A stretch of 64,000 nt of DNA from Leifsonia sp. Leaf264. Lineage in GTDB: Bacteria > Actinomycetota > Actinomycetes > Actinomycetales > Microbacteriaceae. The stretch is taken from assembly GCF_001422325.1 (NCBI RefSeq), contig NZ_LMMR01000006.1:434001-498000 (forward strand). Reading direction: 5' to 3'. Positions within the stretch are counted from its first letter, which is position 1. The number at the start of each line of letters is the position of its first letter. Positions 22,965 through 31,698 of the stretch are shown here, one piece after another. Below the pieces are notes generated by a model, which was given only the letters and a program-made list of their open reading frames with translations, did no database searches and was not told the origin of the DNA. Both the position numbers and the translations under genes were made by a program.

Positions 22965-23581
22965 GCACCTACACGATCCCCTCCGTCGTCGAACGGCGCG
23001 GCAATGTCGAACGCTCGCTCGACGTCTACAGTCGCCTGCTGTCGGAACGCATCGTCTATCTCGGCACCGAGATCGACGACGGCGTCGCCAACGTACTCAT
23101 CGCGCAACTGCTGCATCTCGAATCGGAGAGCACGGATGCGCCGGTGAGCCTGTACATCAACTCCCCCGGCGGCTCGCCGTCGGCGATGCTCGCCGTGTAC
23201 GACACGATGCAGCACATCCGTCCGATGGTGGCGACGACCTGCGTCGGCCAGGCAGCGGGGCCTGCGGCGGTGCTGCTCGCCGGCGGAGCGCCCGGCAACC
23301 GCGCGATCCTGCGGCACGGTCGTGTCATCCTGCATCAGCCGTCGACGCAGGGGCAGGGATCCATTCCAGACCTGATCATCCACGCCGACGAGGTGCTGCG
23401 GGTGCGCGCCGAGCTCGAGGAGGTGCTCGCGGCCGACACCGGACGCGACCTGGCGTCGCTGCGGCGAGACACCGACCGCGACCTCATCCTGCCGGCGGCC
23501 GCCGCCGTCGAGTATGGGCTGGCGGATGCCGTGGTGGCGACGCAGCGTGGTGGTGCTGGCGCACTGCTTCCCGCACGTTAG
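22961..23581 (+). CDS. ClpP-like subunit lacking the catalytic serine (ClpR-like)
   Basis: This 206-residue ClpP-family protein aligns over its full length ('RIVYLGTEIDDGVANVLIAQL', 'INSPGGSPSAMLAVYDTM'). The nucleophile motif, normally 'GQAAS', reads 'CVGQAAGPAAVLLA': residue 100 is Gly (codon GGG). His125 ('VILHQP') and Asp174 ('TDRD') are kept. Such subunits, like plant and cyanobacterial ClpR, cannot cut peptide bonds themselves but form mixed rings. It is coupled to the active ClpP upstream by ATGA overlap, so a hetero-tetradecamer with half or fewer active sites is the natural inference. The C-terminus carries a short low-complexity tail. The coding frame has no other sign of decay. Confidence 0.88.
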   Translation: MSTYTIPSVVERRGNVERSLDVYSRLLSERIVYLGTEIDDGVANVLIAQLLHLESESTDAPVSLYINSPGGSPSAMLAVYDTMQHIRPMVATTCVGQAAGPAAVLLAGGAPGNRAILRHGRVILHQPSTQGQGSIPDLIIHADEVLRVRAELEEVLAADTGRDLASLRRDTDRDLILPAAAAVEYGLADAVVATQRGGAGALLPAR

Positions 23582-23602
23582 GAACCGCGCGCGTGCAGCG
23601 CC

Positions 23603-23855
23603 ACAGTCAGCGGTCGAGTGGCCGCTGATCGAGTAGTGCCCGAGCGCAGCGAGGACACGTATCGAGATCCACCAGGACCGCCCCAGGCATTCGGCGCCGC
23701 AGCCGGCGGGCGAGTGACCGCTGATCGAGTAGTGCCCGAGCGCAGCGAGGACACGTATCGAGATCCACCAGGATCGCGCCACGCATGTGGCGCCGCAGTC
23801 GGCGGGTCTCGATACGCGTGCTCCTTCGTCGCGCGCTACTCGACCAGCGGGCGGG
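23603..23855. repeat. tandem 96-bp repeat carrying a 48-nt element, plus inverted copy
   Basis: Two direct copies about 96 bp apart each contain the same 48-nt core (23622-23669 and 23718-23765, identical by eye). A diverged inverted copy (core 'TCTCGATACG...CTACTCGACCAGCGG') follows at about 23806-23850, then a further partial one to about 23890. The exact reverse complement of the core recurs at 31809-31856. The core begins CCGCTGATCGAGTAG and ends CGTATCGAGATC. This is a dispersed extragenic repeat; the gene-free stretch 23582-23914 holds nothing else. Confidence 0.85.
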
Positions 23856-23914
23856 AGGGCGCGCGTGCTCCTTCGTCGCTCTCTACTGGGACCCGCGGGG
23901 CGGTAGGGCGCTGC

Positions 23915-24586
23915 TCAGGCGGCCATCACGTAGGTGGGCGCGGCACCGAACGGCGCGATCGGCTCCTCGGGCGCCCCCGGGAAGCCTGGCTCTGGGGCGA
24001 TCGGGATGCCGGGTTCCGTCGGCGTGAGCGGGAAATCGGGCTCAGTGGGAGGCTGCGTGGGCTCGTCGGGCTGAGTCGGGGCATCCGGAGCCGACGGGAT
24101 GAACGGCGGCTCGGGAGCTTCGGGCACCCCTGGAGCGCTCGGCTCGTCGGGCGAAGCTGGCGGTACGTCGGTCTCGCCGCGCGTCGGCCCCGCCTGACGC
24201 TGCGCGCCAGAACGCGTGCGTCGCAGCGCCGTGAGTCGCCGCATCCGTTCGCCGTCTCGGCGTTCGATCATGGCGCCGACTCCTGCCGCGATGTCGTGAA
24301 GAGTGAGGCCGAGCGCCTCGGCCACGGCACCGAGGATCTCGCTCGAGGGCTCCTTGCGTCCGCGCTCGATCTCGGAGAGGTACTGCGTGCTCACGCCGGC
24401 GGCTGAGGCCACGTCGGCGAGGATGCGCCGCTGCTCGGCGCGCGTCTGGCGCAGGAAGGCGCCAACAAGATCGCGCCAGAGCGGCTCGCGCTGCGGCTGC
24501 GGCTGCGTGCTCGGCGCCCTGCTCGGCATCGAGCGCGCGGACGGCATCATGGTCAGGTCGCTGCGGATCGGGATCACTGTACCCAT
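23915..24586 (-). CDS. PopR/ClgR-like XRE regulator ending in Ala-Ala
   Basis: This 223-residue protein has an HTH_3 domain at about 40-100 ('FLRQTRAEQRRILADVASAA', 'VSTQYLSEIERGRKEPSSEI'), closely resembling the Clp regulators ClgR and PopR. The C-terminal 90 residues are Pro/Glu/Thr/Ser-rich and disordered, ending 'PTYVMAA'. In Streptomyces, PopR activates clpP3-clpP4 and is itself degraded by ClpP1P2 through C-terminal alanines. The same ending here, next to a clpP pair, fits that feedback. It is convergent with the clpP operon. AGGCTA (plus 24593-24598; TAGCCT on the minus strand) is 6 nt before the ATG, indicating a leaderless mRNA. Activator function and degradation are inferred. Confidence 0.8.
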   Translation of the reverse strand: MGTVIPIRSDLTMMPSARSMPSRAPSTQPQPQREPLWRDLVGAFLRQTRAEQRRILADVASAAGVSTQYLSEIERGRKEPSSEILGAVAEALGLTLHDIAAGVGAMIERRDGERMRRLTALRRTRSGAQRQAGPTRGETDVPPASPDEPSAPGVPEAPEPPFIPSAPDAPTQPDEPTQPPTEPDFPLTPTEPGIPIAPEPGFPGAPEEPIAPFGAAPTYVMAA

Positions 24587-24700
24587 AGCGCGAGGCTAGT
24601 CAGCGAGTGCCGCCACGTCATCCCTATCCGCTCAGAGCAGAACGGATGCCGTCGTGCTCGACAGGGCTGCGCGCGTCCGACATCAGATGCGCCCTCGGCA

Positions 24701-24784
24701 GGGTGTCGATGCTCTGGCGGGTGCAGGAACCCCCGCCGAGTCAGCGGAACCCCGCCGAGTCATCGGAACCCCGCCGAGTCAGCG
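24701..24784. repeat. tandem 19-20-bp array, also direct-repeat copy left of sulP
   Basis: Three units of about 19-20 bp starting GGAAC (24726, 24746, 24765), each containing CCGCCGAGTCA. The stretch 24701-24759 matches 26541-26599 in the same orientation, so the SulP gene is flanked by direct repeats. Confidence 0.75.
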
Positions 24785-24831
24785 CGGAAGCGTGCGATCC
24801 GCGACCCGCGACGTGCAGACCGGCGGCGCCG

Positions 24832-26331
24832 TCAGACCCCGAACCGCCCCGTCAGGCGACGGTGGAAGCCGGTGCTGCGCTCGTCGAGTCCCTCGATCGT
24901 GACCGCGGCGCCGTGCGATCGGTACTTCGTCTCGATGGAGTCCAGGGCGGCGACGGTGGAGGCGTCCCAGATCTGCGCCCGGCTGAGATCGATGGTGACG
25001 GATGCCGGGTCGTCGGCGTAGCTGAACCTGTCGACGAGGTCGTTGCTGCTGCCGAAGAACAGCGGACCGACCACGTCGTAGTGCACGCTCTCGCCGTCGG
25101 CGCTGAGCTCACGCTCGACCGAGATGACGTGGGCGACGCGTCGAGCGAAGAGCACCATCGCGAGGATCACGCCGACGATGACGCCGAGGGCGAGGTTGTT
25201 CGTCGCAACGACGACGACCACGGTGACCACCATGACGAGCGTCTCGGGGATCGGCATCCGTCGCAGAGTGGACGGCTTGAGGCTGTGCCAGTCGACCGTG
25301 GTGACGGCGACCACCATCATGACGGCGGCGAGGGCGACCATGGGGATCTGTCCCATGATCGGGCTCAACGCCGTGACCAGGAAGAGCAGGAAGACGCCCG
25401 CGACGGCGGTGGAGATGCGGGTGCGGGCGCCGCCGGTCTTGACGTTGAGCACGGTCTGGCCGATCATCGCGCAGCCGGCGATGCCGCCGTAGAAGCCGGC
25501 GAGGATGTTCGAGACCCCGAGCGCCCACGACTCGCGGCCCTTGTGTGACGGAGTGTCGGTCATCTCGTCGACGAGCTTCGCGGTGAGGAGAGTCTCCATG
25601 AGACCGACGAACGCCACGCTCAATGCCGTCGGCAGGATGATCTGCAGCGTCGCGAGGTTCAGTGGCACCAGGAACGGCGTGATGCCGGGGAGCTGTCCGG
25701 TGAGCGGGCCCTCGTCTGCGACATCCGGAACCGCGATGTTCGCGATGATGACGATGGCGGTGACGACCACGATGGCGATCAGCGGCGACGGCACCGCTTT
25801 CGTGAAGCGCGGCACGATGAAGATGATCGCGAGCGTCAGCGCGAAGAGGGCGTAGGCGATCCACGGCACGTTGATCACGTGCGGCACCTGCGCCACGAAG
25901 ATGAGGATGCCGAGGGCGTTGACGAAGCCGATCATCACGGAGCGCGGGATGAAGCGCATGAGCCGAGCGAGGCCGGCGAGGCCGAAGGCGATCTGGATGA
26001 GTCCGGCGAGGATCACCGTCGGGAGCACGTATTCGACACCGCGGTCGTGCACCAACGGCGCGATGACCAGGGCGACGGAACCGGCTGCGGCGGTGATGAC
26101 GCCGGGGCGGCCGCCGAGCACCGACATCGTCAGTGCCAGCACGATGGACGCGACGAGGCTCACCATGGGATCGACCCCGGCGACGATCGAGAACGAGATG
26201 ACCTCGGGCACGAGCGCGAGGGTCGTGACCATACCGGCGAGCACCTCCCGCGACAGCTGGCGCGGCGAGCGCAGCGCGGTCAGGACCGTGACCGGGGTGC
26301 GGATGAGGGCGGGGCGCTGGGCAGCGGGCAT
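24832..26331 (-). CDS. SulP family anion permease with STAS domain
   Basis: The 499-residue protein has the SulP fold: a long membrane domain (about 25-410) with 'QLSREVLAGMVTTLALVPEVISF' in place of the usual first-helix 'GLTVALVLIPQAIAYA', the conserved 'GVGNILAGFFGG'-like 'GVSNILAGFYGGIAGCAMIGQTVLNVKTG', and a C-terminal STAS domain (about 415-495, 'VTIDLSRAQIWDASTVAALD'). It imports anions such as sulfate, bicarbonate or dicarboxylates. No carbonic anhydrase or sulfur genes are near, so the substrate is open. GGAG lies 9 nt before the start. The gene is bracketed by short direct repeats and is not in an operon. Confidence 0.88.
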   Translation of the reverse strand: MPAAQRPALIRTPVTVLTALRSPRQLSREVLAGMVTTLALVPEVISFSIVAGVDPMVSLVASIVLALTMSVLGGRPGVITAAAGSVALVIAPLVHDRGVEYVLPTVILAGLIQIAFGLAGLARLMRFIPRSVMIGFVNALGILIFVAQVPHVINVPWIAYALFALTLAIIFIVPRFTKAVPSPLIAIVVVTAIVIIANIAVPDVADEGPLTGQLPGITPFLVPLNLATLQIILPTALSVAFVGLMETLLTAKLVDEMTDTPSHKGRESWALGVSNILAGFYGGIAGCAMIGQTVLNVKTGGARTRISTAVAGVFLLFLVTALSPIMGQIPMVALAAVMMVVAVTTVDWHSLKPSTLRRMPIPETLVMVVTVVVVVATNNLALGVIVGVILAMVLFARRVAHVISVERELSADGESVHYDVVGPLFFGSSNDLVDRFSYADDPASVTIDLSRAQIWDASTVAALDSIETKYRSHGAAVTIEGLDERSTGFHRRLTGRFGV

Positions 26332-26540
26332 GGGATCGGACTCCGGCTGAGTGGCTCCGGGAGAAGGACTCCGGCAGAGCGGTGGGACGAGGTGGCGGTG
26401 GTGAGCGCAACGTCGCGCGGGAGTCCACGCCCGTCAGCAGCGACGGCGGGGTGGAGGAACGGATGCGGCGACGCCGAGTGCGCGGCCGCGAACGCACAAC
26501 ACTACAAGACCGTCCGACCCGGGGAGGCTTCGACCTGGCG

Positions 26541-26599
26541 GGGTGTAGATGTTCTGGCGGGGGTAGGAACCGCCGCCGAGACACCGATACCCCGCCGAG
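26541..26599. repeat. direct-repeat copy right of sulP
   Basis: About 59 nt with roughly ten mismatches to 24701-24759, same orientation, including GGTGT-AGATG-TTCTGGCGG and two CCGCCGAG units 20 bp apart. Confidence 0.7.
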
Positions 26600-26710
26600 T
26601 GGGCGGCGGATGCGGCGCGGGCGGGCGGGCGCCGGCGCCGGCGTCGGCGCCGGCGCCGGGCGACGGATGCGCTGCCGGCGGCCCGGCGGGCGCCGGGCGC
26701 GCGGCGACGG

Positions 26711-28409
26711 CTACCGCGCCGGGCGCACCACCAGGCCCGTGCCGCCTCCGCGGCGCACGGGTTCCGCCGCGGCCGTCAGCAGGCCCTTCGGCCCCACCTC
26801 GATCGTGGCCGCCGCACCGATCTGCGCGGCCGAGGTGAACTGGTCGCCTGAGGGCACCAGCACCTGGCCGTACGGCTCCAGCGCGGCACCGTAGGCGGTG
26901 ATGAACTCGGGCTCCGCCGACGTCGTGGGACCGTTCCGCTGCGACGCGCGCGGCGCCGCCACGGCCTCGGGCAGCGTCATGCCCAGGTCGATGCGGTTCA
27001 TCAGGATCTGAAGCACCGTGGTGATGATGGTCGCGCCACCGGGCGATCCGACGACGAACTTGACCGCTCCGTCGTCGAGCACGATGGTCGGCGACATCGA
27101 CGACCGCGGGCGCTTGCCGGGCTCGATGCGGTTCGGGTCGGTGGCGTTGTAGACGGTGCTGAAGTCGGTGAGCTCGTTGTTGAGCAGGAAGCCGCGTCCG
27201 GGCACCACCATCGCCGAGCCTCCGGTCTGCTCGATCGTGAGCGTGTACGCCGCCGCGTTGCCCCACTTGTCGACGACGGACACATGCGTGGTCGACACGT
27301 TCTCGGTGTCGGCCGGTTCCTCGAACGCCGCAGTGCCGCATCCGGAGCCGTCCAAGGCACCTGCAGCGACGGGGCGAACCGATGCAGCGGTCGGGTCGAT
27401 CGTGCAATCGCGCGAATCCGCGAACGACTGGCTGAGCAGCGTGTCGGTCGGGACGTCGACGAACGCGGGGTCGCCGAGGTACGCGCCGCGGTCCGCGAAG
27501 GCCCTGGCCGATGCCTCGAGGTAGAGGTGGAGGGCGGCTGCGGCATCCGTCGACGACAGTTCGTGGTTCTCGAGGATGTTGAGCGCCTCGCCCACCGCGA
27601 TGCCGCCGGACGACGACGGCGCCATGCCGTAGACGTCGAGGCCGCGGTAGTCGACGTGCGTGGCCGCCTGCTTCACGACCTCGTATCCGGCGAGGTCGGC
27701 GGTGGTCATGGTGCCGGCCGGCGCGGGGAGGGTGGAAGACGGATCGATCCGCGGATGCTGCACCACGTCGGCGATCTCGGCGGCGAGCCGCCCTCTGTAG
27801 AGCGCGTCCGGTCCGCGCAGGGCGATCAACGCGAGAGTCTTGGCAAGCGCGGGGTTGCGGAACGTCGTGCCGACCTTCGGGGCGTCGCCACCGGGCAGGA
27901 ACAGCTTGGCCGTGTCGGGGAACGCGGCGAACCGCGCCTTGTTGTCGAGGGTCTGGTTGCGGAAGGTGTCGTCGACCGGGAAGCCCTTCGCGGCCAGCAG
28001 GATGGCCGGCGCGAGGATGGTCGAGAGGCCCTTGGTGCCGTACTCGTCGAGGGCCGCGTCCCAGGTGGCGAGCGATCCGGGCACTCCCACCGAGACTCCC
28101 GAAGAGACGAGCTGCGGCGTGAACGGATAGGGCGCGCCTGTCGCAGGGTCGATGAACGCGTCGGGCGTGATGCCGGCCGGTGCCGTCTCCCGTTTTGGTG
28201 TGACCGCCGCCGTGGCCGGTGCCGCTGCCCGTGCCACTGCCGGTGCGGGCACCGTACGCGGTGACGGATGCTGCAGCCAGCGGCTGCGCCGACGCCGGCG
28301 CGACGCCAGCGAGGGCGCCCAGGGCGAGAGCGCCGGCGGTGGCGAGCGCCATCCGTCGGAGCATCCGGGAGCGGTGTGAAGGAGCAGTAGGTGCGACGTT
28401 GCGAATCAT
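26711..28409 (-). pseudogene. gamma-glutamyltransferase, disrupted (N-terminal deletion and frameshift)
   Basis: The start (ATG at 28409 with GGGGGAC upstream) opens a good signal peptide ('MALATAGALALGALAGVAPASA'), but that frame enters a Gly/Thr-rich stretch and then nonsense. The GGT body lies in another frame, running from about 28200 ('KRETAPAGITPDAF') to the stop at 26711. It retains the self-cleavage and nucleophile site 'VSTTHVSVVD' and the Gly-rich 'GSPGGATIITT' region. The conserved first part of GGT (the 'GGNAVDAA' and 'GGGGF' region, some 70-100 residues) is missing altogether. So a deletion replaced it with a short repeat 'GTGSGTG' and shifted the frame. As drawn, no functional enzyme can be made, unless assembly error explains it. 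GGT normally cleaves extracellular glutathione. Confidence 0.78.
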
Positions 28410-28487
28410 GCGTTGTCCCCCGAAATGGTCACAGGCAGGTGCTGCCCACGCTAGCCCCGGGTGCCGGATGGGACAAGGGTCTCGCGG

Positions 28488-28572
28488 GCGCACTGTTGCT
28501 CCCACGGCGCACCATCCTCCTGTCGGGCGCACCTCTCTCCCGGTGGGCGCACCTGTGCTCCGACGGCGCAGG
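28488..28572. repeat. five GGCGCAC units at about 20-bp spacing
   Basis: GGCGCAC or GGCGCAG occurs at 28488, 28507, 28527, 28547 and 28566, that is, every 19-20 bp, with variable bases between. Three inverted GTGCGCC/GGCGC units follow up to about 28616. Two-turn helical phasing places all units on one face of DNA. Confidence 0.75.
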
Positions 28573-28668
28573 GTGCTCGGTGCGCCGACGGAGGAAGGGT
28601 GCGCCGGAGAGGCGCGAGGTCAGCGGGGTGGGTTGGCCGTGGCTCGCGCGCTTCGACCGCGAACTCCG

Positions 28669-28706
28669 TTCGGGCCTCAGCGAACGCATTCGGGCCTCAG
28701 CGAACG
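28669..28706. repeat. two-unit 20-bp repeat
   Basis: TTCGGGCCTCAGCGAACG at 28669-28686 and again at 28689-28706, exact and 20 bp apart. Each unit is itself partly palindromic (TTCG...CGAA). Confidence 0.75.
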
Positions 28707-28719
28707 GAAGTGGGGCGCG

Positions 28720-29736
28720 CTACGCCGACCCTCGCACCACCAGCTCCGTCGGCATCGTGAGCCGCGCGGCGGGCTGGCCGTCGATCACCTCGAGCAGCAT
28801 CCGCACCATCTCGCGGGCGATGCGATCAAAGGGCTGGCGCATGGTGGTGAGCTCGGGCGAGGTGCGCGTGGCGATGGGCGCGTCGTCGAACCCCGCCACG
28901 GCGACGTCGCCGGGCACCGAGCGTCCGGCGGCGCGCAGCACGTCGAGGGCGCCTGCAGCCATGAGGTCGTTGGCGGCGAAGACGGCGTCGACATCCGGAT
29001 GCCGCTCCAGCAGCGCCCGCATGGCCCTCTCGCCGCTCGTGCGCGAGTAGTCGCCCTCCTCGACCAGCGACTCCTCGAACGAGGAGCCCATCTCGAGCCT
29101 GTATCCCTCGAGGCGCCCGGTGCCTCCCGACGTGTCGAGCGGACCGGCGATGTGGGCGACCCGCGTGCGCCCGAGCCCACGCAGGTGCACCACCATGTCG
29201 CGCGCGCCCTCGAGGTCGTCGGCGGCGACGTAGCCGATCCGGCGTTCGTAGCCGAGCGGGATGCCGCAGGCTATGACCGGAACCTCGGCGGCCACGAGCT
29301 CCCCGAGGAAGCTCTCACGTCCGCGGTGGGATGAGACGAGCAGAGCTCCGTCGACGTGTCCGGCGGTGATGAACTCGGTGGCGCGCCGCTGTTCGGCATC
29401 CGACCCCGCCATCAGCAGCACGAGCGGGAGGTCGCGTTCGGCGAGGGCGGCGGCTGCTCCGCGCATGAGGGCCGAGAAGTTCGGGTCCTCGAAGAGGCGC
29501 TCGTGCGACTCGGTGAGCAGGAAGGCGATGGAGTTGGCACGGGCCGTCGCCAGGTTGCGGGCGTGCGGGTTGGCGCGGAAGCCGGTCTTCTTGATGGCCT
29601 TCTCGACGGCGGCGGCTGCATCCGGGCTCACCCAGTGACCGCCGTTGAGCACGCGTGAGACCGTGCCGCGCGAGACGCCGGATTCGCGCGCGACGTCCTC
29701 GATCGTCGGACGCTTGCGCGGGGTGCTGTCAGCCAC
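28720..29736 (-). CDS. LacI-family transcriptional regulator
   Basis: This 338-residue protein has the LacI helix-turn-helix ('TIEDVARESGVSRGTVSRVL', 11-30), hinge helix ('ANPHARNLATARAN') and a periplasmic-binding-like effector domain to the C-terminus ('VAVAGFDDAPIATRTSPELTTMRQP'). It lies 27 nt beyond the sugar importer operon on the same strand and probably represses it and the divergent beta-galactosidase, releasing on binding a galactoside. The start is GTG: AGCCTA (plus 29743-29748; TAGGCT on the minus strand) lies 6 nt upstream, so it may also have its own leaderless transcript. Confidence 0.9.
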   Translation of the reverse strand: MADSTPRKRPTIEDVARESGVSRGTVSRVLNGGHWVSPDAAAAVEKAIKKTGFRANPHARNLATARANSIAFLLTESHERLFEDPNFSALMRGAAAALAERDLPLVLLMAGSDAEQRRATEFITAGHVDGALLVSSHRGRESFLGELVAAEVPVIACGIPLGYERRIGYVAADDLEGARDMVVHLRGLGRTRVAHIAGPLDTSGGTGRLEGYRLEMGSSFEESLVEEGDYSRTSGERAMRALLERHPDVDAVFAANDLMAAGALDVLRAAGRSVPGDVAVAGFDDAPIATRTSPELTTMRQPFDRIAREMVRMLLEVIDGQPAARLTMPTELVVRGSA

Positions 29737-29763
29737 GGTGTCAGCCTAGGGGTGGGTGGACGA

Positions 29764-30726
29764 TCACGCCTTCACCGCGCCAGCGGCCAGGTCGACCCGC
29801 CAGTAGCGCTGCAGCACGAGGAACAGGGCGATGAGCGGGATGATCGACAGCAGCGCCCCGGTGATCACCAGGGTGTACAACGCCGGCACTGTCGAGCCCT
29901 GGTTCAGCAGGCCCGAGAGGCCCACGGTGATCGGGAACAGCTTGTCGTCGCCGAGCATGATGTACGGCAGCATGAAGTTGTTCCAGATGGCCACGAACTG
30001 GAACAGGAACACTGTCACGAGGCCCGGCAGCATCATCGGCATGGCCAGGCGGTGCAGGATGAACAGCTCGCCCGCCCCCTCCGTGCGGCCCGACTCGATG
30101 ATCTCGGTCGGCACCGCGGCAGCCGCGTAGATGCGCGCCAGGTAGATGCCGTAGGGGCTGATGATCTGCGGCACCAGCACGGCCCAGTAGGTATTGGTCA
30201 TGCCCACCTGCGCCAGCAGGAAGTACTGCGGGATCGCCAGGATCACGCCGGGCACGAGCACGCCCATGAGCAGCACCTTGAAGACGCCCGACTTGCCCGG
30301 GAAGGTGAACTTGGCCAGAGCGTAGCCCGAGAGCATCGACACGTAGGTGGAGAGCACCGCACCGACGCCGGCGTACAACGCCGTGTTCAGCATCCAGCGC
30401 CAGTACAGACCGTCGCGGTACTGGGTGAGCTCCACGATGTTGTCCCACAGGTGGGTCGACGGCAGGAAGGTGAAGGTGCTGAACAGCTCGGAGCCGTCCT
30501 TGGTCGACGCGATCACGACCCACATCACCGGCGTCAGGCAGTACAGGGCTCCGATGAGCAGCACCAGCGTGGTGCCGAGCGACATGGGCGCCTTGGCTCG
30601 ACGCGACGGCAGCGTCTTCGGGCGCCGCGAGAGCGATGGCAGGCGGGGAGCATCCGAGGGAGAGGGGACTCCGGAGCCGGAGGCGGGCCGGGGGTTCACA
30701 GCCGGCATGTTGGTCGTTGCAGTCAT
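29764..30726 (-). CDS. sugar ABC transporter permease (MalG/LacG type)
   Basis: This 320-residue permease has a Pro/Ser-rich N-terminus (about 1-47), six membrane helices, and the EAA loop 'IIESGRTEGAGELFILHRLA' that docks the ATPase. It is the second of two CUT1-family permeases and starts 3 nt after the stop of the first, with the partner stop and this start nearly touching. It imports a disaccharide with the binding protein at 31864-33180. No ATPase gene is in the operon, so a shared MsiK-like ATPase encoded elsewhere must energise it. Confidence 0.9.
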   Translation of the reverse strand: MTATTNMPAVNPRPASGSGVPSPSDAPRLPSLSRRPKTLPSRRAKAPMSLGTTLVLLIGALYCLTPVMWVVIASTKDGSELFSTFTFLPSTHLWDNIVELTQYRDGLYWRWMLNTALYAGVGAVLSTYVSMLSGYALAKFTFPGKSGVFKVLLMGVLVPGVILAIPQYFLLAQVGMTNTYWAVLVPQIISPYGIYLARIYAAAAVPTEIIESGRTEGAGELFILHRLAMPMMLPGLVTVFLFQFVAIWNNFMLPYIMLGDDKLFPITVGLSGLLNQGSTVPALYTLVITGALLSIIPLIALFLVLQRYWRVDLAAGAVKA

Positions 30727-30729
30727 GGA

Positions 30730-31698
30730 TCAGTCCTCCTGACCGAAAGCGCGTCGCTGCACGACGCGGAGGAAGAAGAACGAGATGGCGAAGGTGGCCA
30801 GCGCGATGATGATCGACGTGGCCGATGCCGTGTACACGTCGTCGCGGGTGAAGGCGTCGCGGTAGACGAGCATGAGCGGCGACCACGTGGTCGACAGGCT
30901 GTTGGTGAGCGGGCGCAGCGTCATCGGCTCGGCGAAGACCTGCAGCGTGGCGATCATGGAGAACAACGCCGTCATCACGAGAGCCGGTGCGATGATCGGG
31001 ATCTTGATGCGCAGGGCGATCTGCACCTCGGATGCGCCGTCGATGGTCGCGGCCTCGTAGATCTCGCTCGGCACGGCCTTCAGCGAGGTGTACATCACGA
31101 TCATGTTGAAGCCGACGCCACCCCACAGCGCGATGTTGGCGATGGCGAAGATCACCAGCCCCGGCGACAGCAGCGACGGAACATCCCAGCCGAGCTGGTC
31201 GAAGATCCAGTAGAACGGGCTCACGCCGGGCAGGTAGAGGAAGCCCCAGAGCAGCGAGGAGATGACGGCGGGAACCGCGTACGGCAGGAAGATCGAGACG
31301 CGGGAGAAGCCGCGGGCGCGCGTGCGACGGGAATCGAGCAGCAGCGCGAACAGCAGGGCCAGGCCGAGCATGGTCGGGACCAGGATGAGCCCGTAGAGCA
31401 GCACCCGGATGACGGATGCCGCGAAGGCCGGATCCGACAGCGACGCGATGTAGTTGTCGAAGCCGGCGAAGACCTGCGAGCGGGCACCGGAACCGAGGCC
31501 GAGGCCCTTCACGACGGTCTTCTGGAAGCTGAGGTACAGCGTGTAGACGATGGGTGCCGCCATGAACACGAGGAACAGCACAATGCCGGGCAGCAGCATC
31601 ATGTAGGGCACGAGCGCCCGCTTGCGTGCCGCCTTGCGCTTGGCCGGGCTGAGCTTGGCCGGGCTGAGCTTGACTGGCCTCTCGGCTGTCGCTGTCAT
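30730..31698 (-). CDS. sugar ABC transporter permease (MalF/LacF type)
   Basis: This 322-residue protein starts at ATG 31698 after AGGAG at 6 nt; the longer frame upstream runs through the 48-nt repeat element and is rejected. The cytoplasmic N-terminus has a tandem 'KLSPA' repeat followed by a Lys/Arg-rich stretch, then six helices beginning 'ALVPYMMLLPGIVLFLVF'. The EAA loop is 'EIYEAATIDGASEVQIALRI'. First permease of the CUT1 importer; operon order is binding protein, this gene, then the second permease, then lacI. Confidence 0.9.
   Translation of the reverse strand: MTATAERPVKLSPAKLSPAKRKAARKRALVPYMMLLPGIVLFLVFMAAPIVYTLYLSFQKTVVKGLGLGSGARSQVFAGFDNYIASLSDPAFAASVIRVLLYGLILVPTMLGLALLFALLLDSRRTRARGFSRVSIFLPYAVPAVISSLLWGFLYLPGVSPFYWIFDQLGWDVPSLLSPGLVIFAIANIALWGGVGFNMIVMYTSLKAVPSEIYEAATIDGASEVQIALRIKIPIIAPALVMTALFSMIATLQVFAEPMTLRPLTNSLSTTWSPLMLVYRDAFTRDDVYTASATSIIIALATFAISFFFLRVVQRRAFGQED

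Larger units (their letters stand above)
28410..28719. other. 310-bp intergenic repeat region
   Basis: There is no gene. The region is filled by two different arrays with about 20-bp periodicity (separate entries) between the broken ggt gene and the LacI regulator. Confidence 0.7.

Noticed and set aside
23603-23855. Possible CRISPR array
   Set aside because: Only two direct units with near-identical spacers, plus inverted copies; no cas genes.
26502-28532. 676-codon minus-strand frame containing the GGT signal peptide
   Set aside because: Only its first part is meaningful; after about residue 120 it is out of frame with the GGT body and reads as Arg/His-rich nonsense.
28488-28572. Possible CRISPR-like short repeat array
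   Set aside because: Units are only 7-8 conserved bases per 20 bp, too short for CRISPR repeats and spacers.
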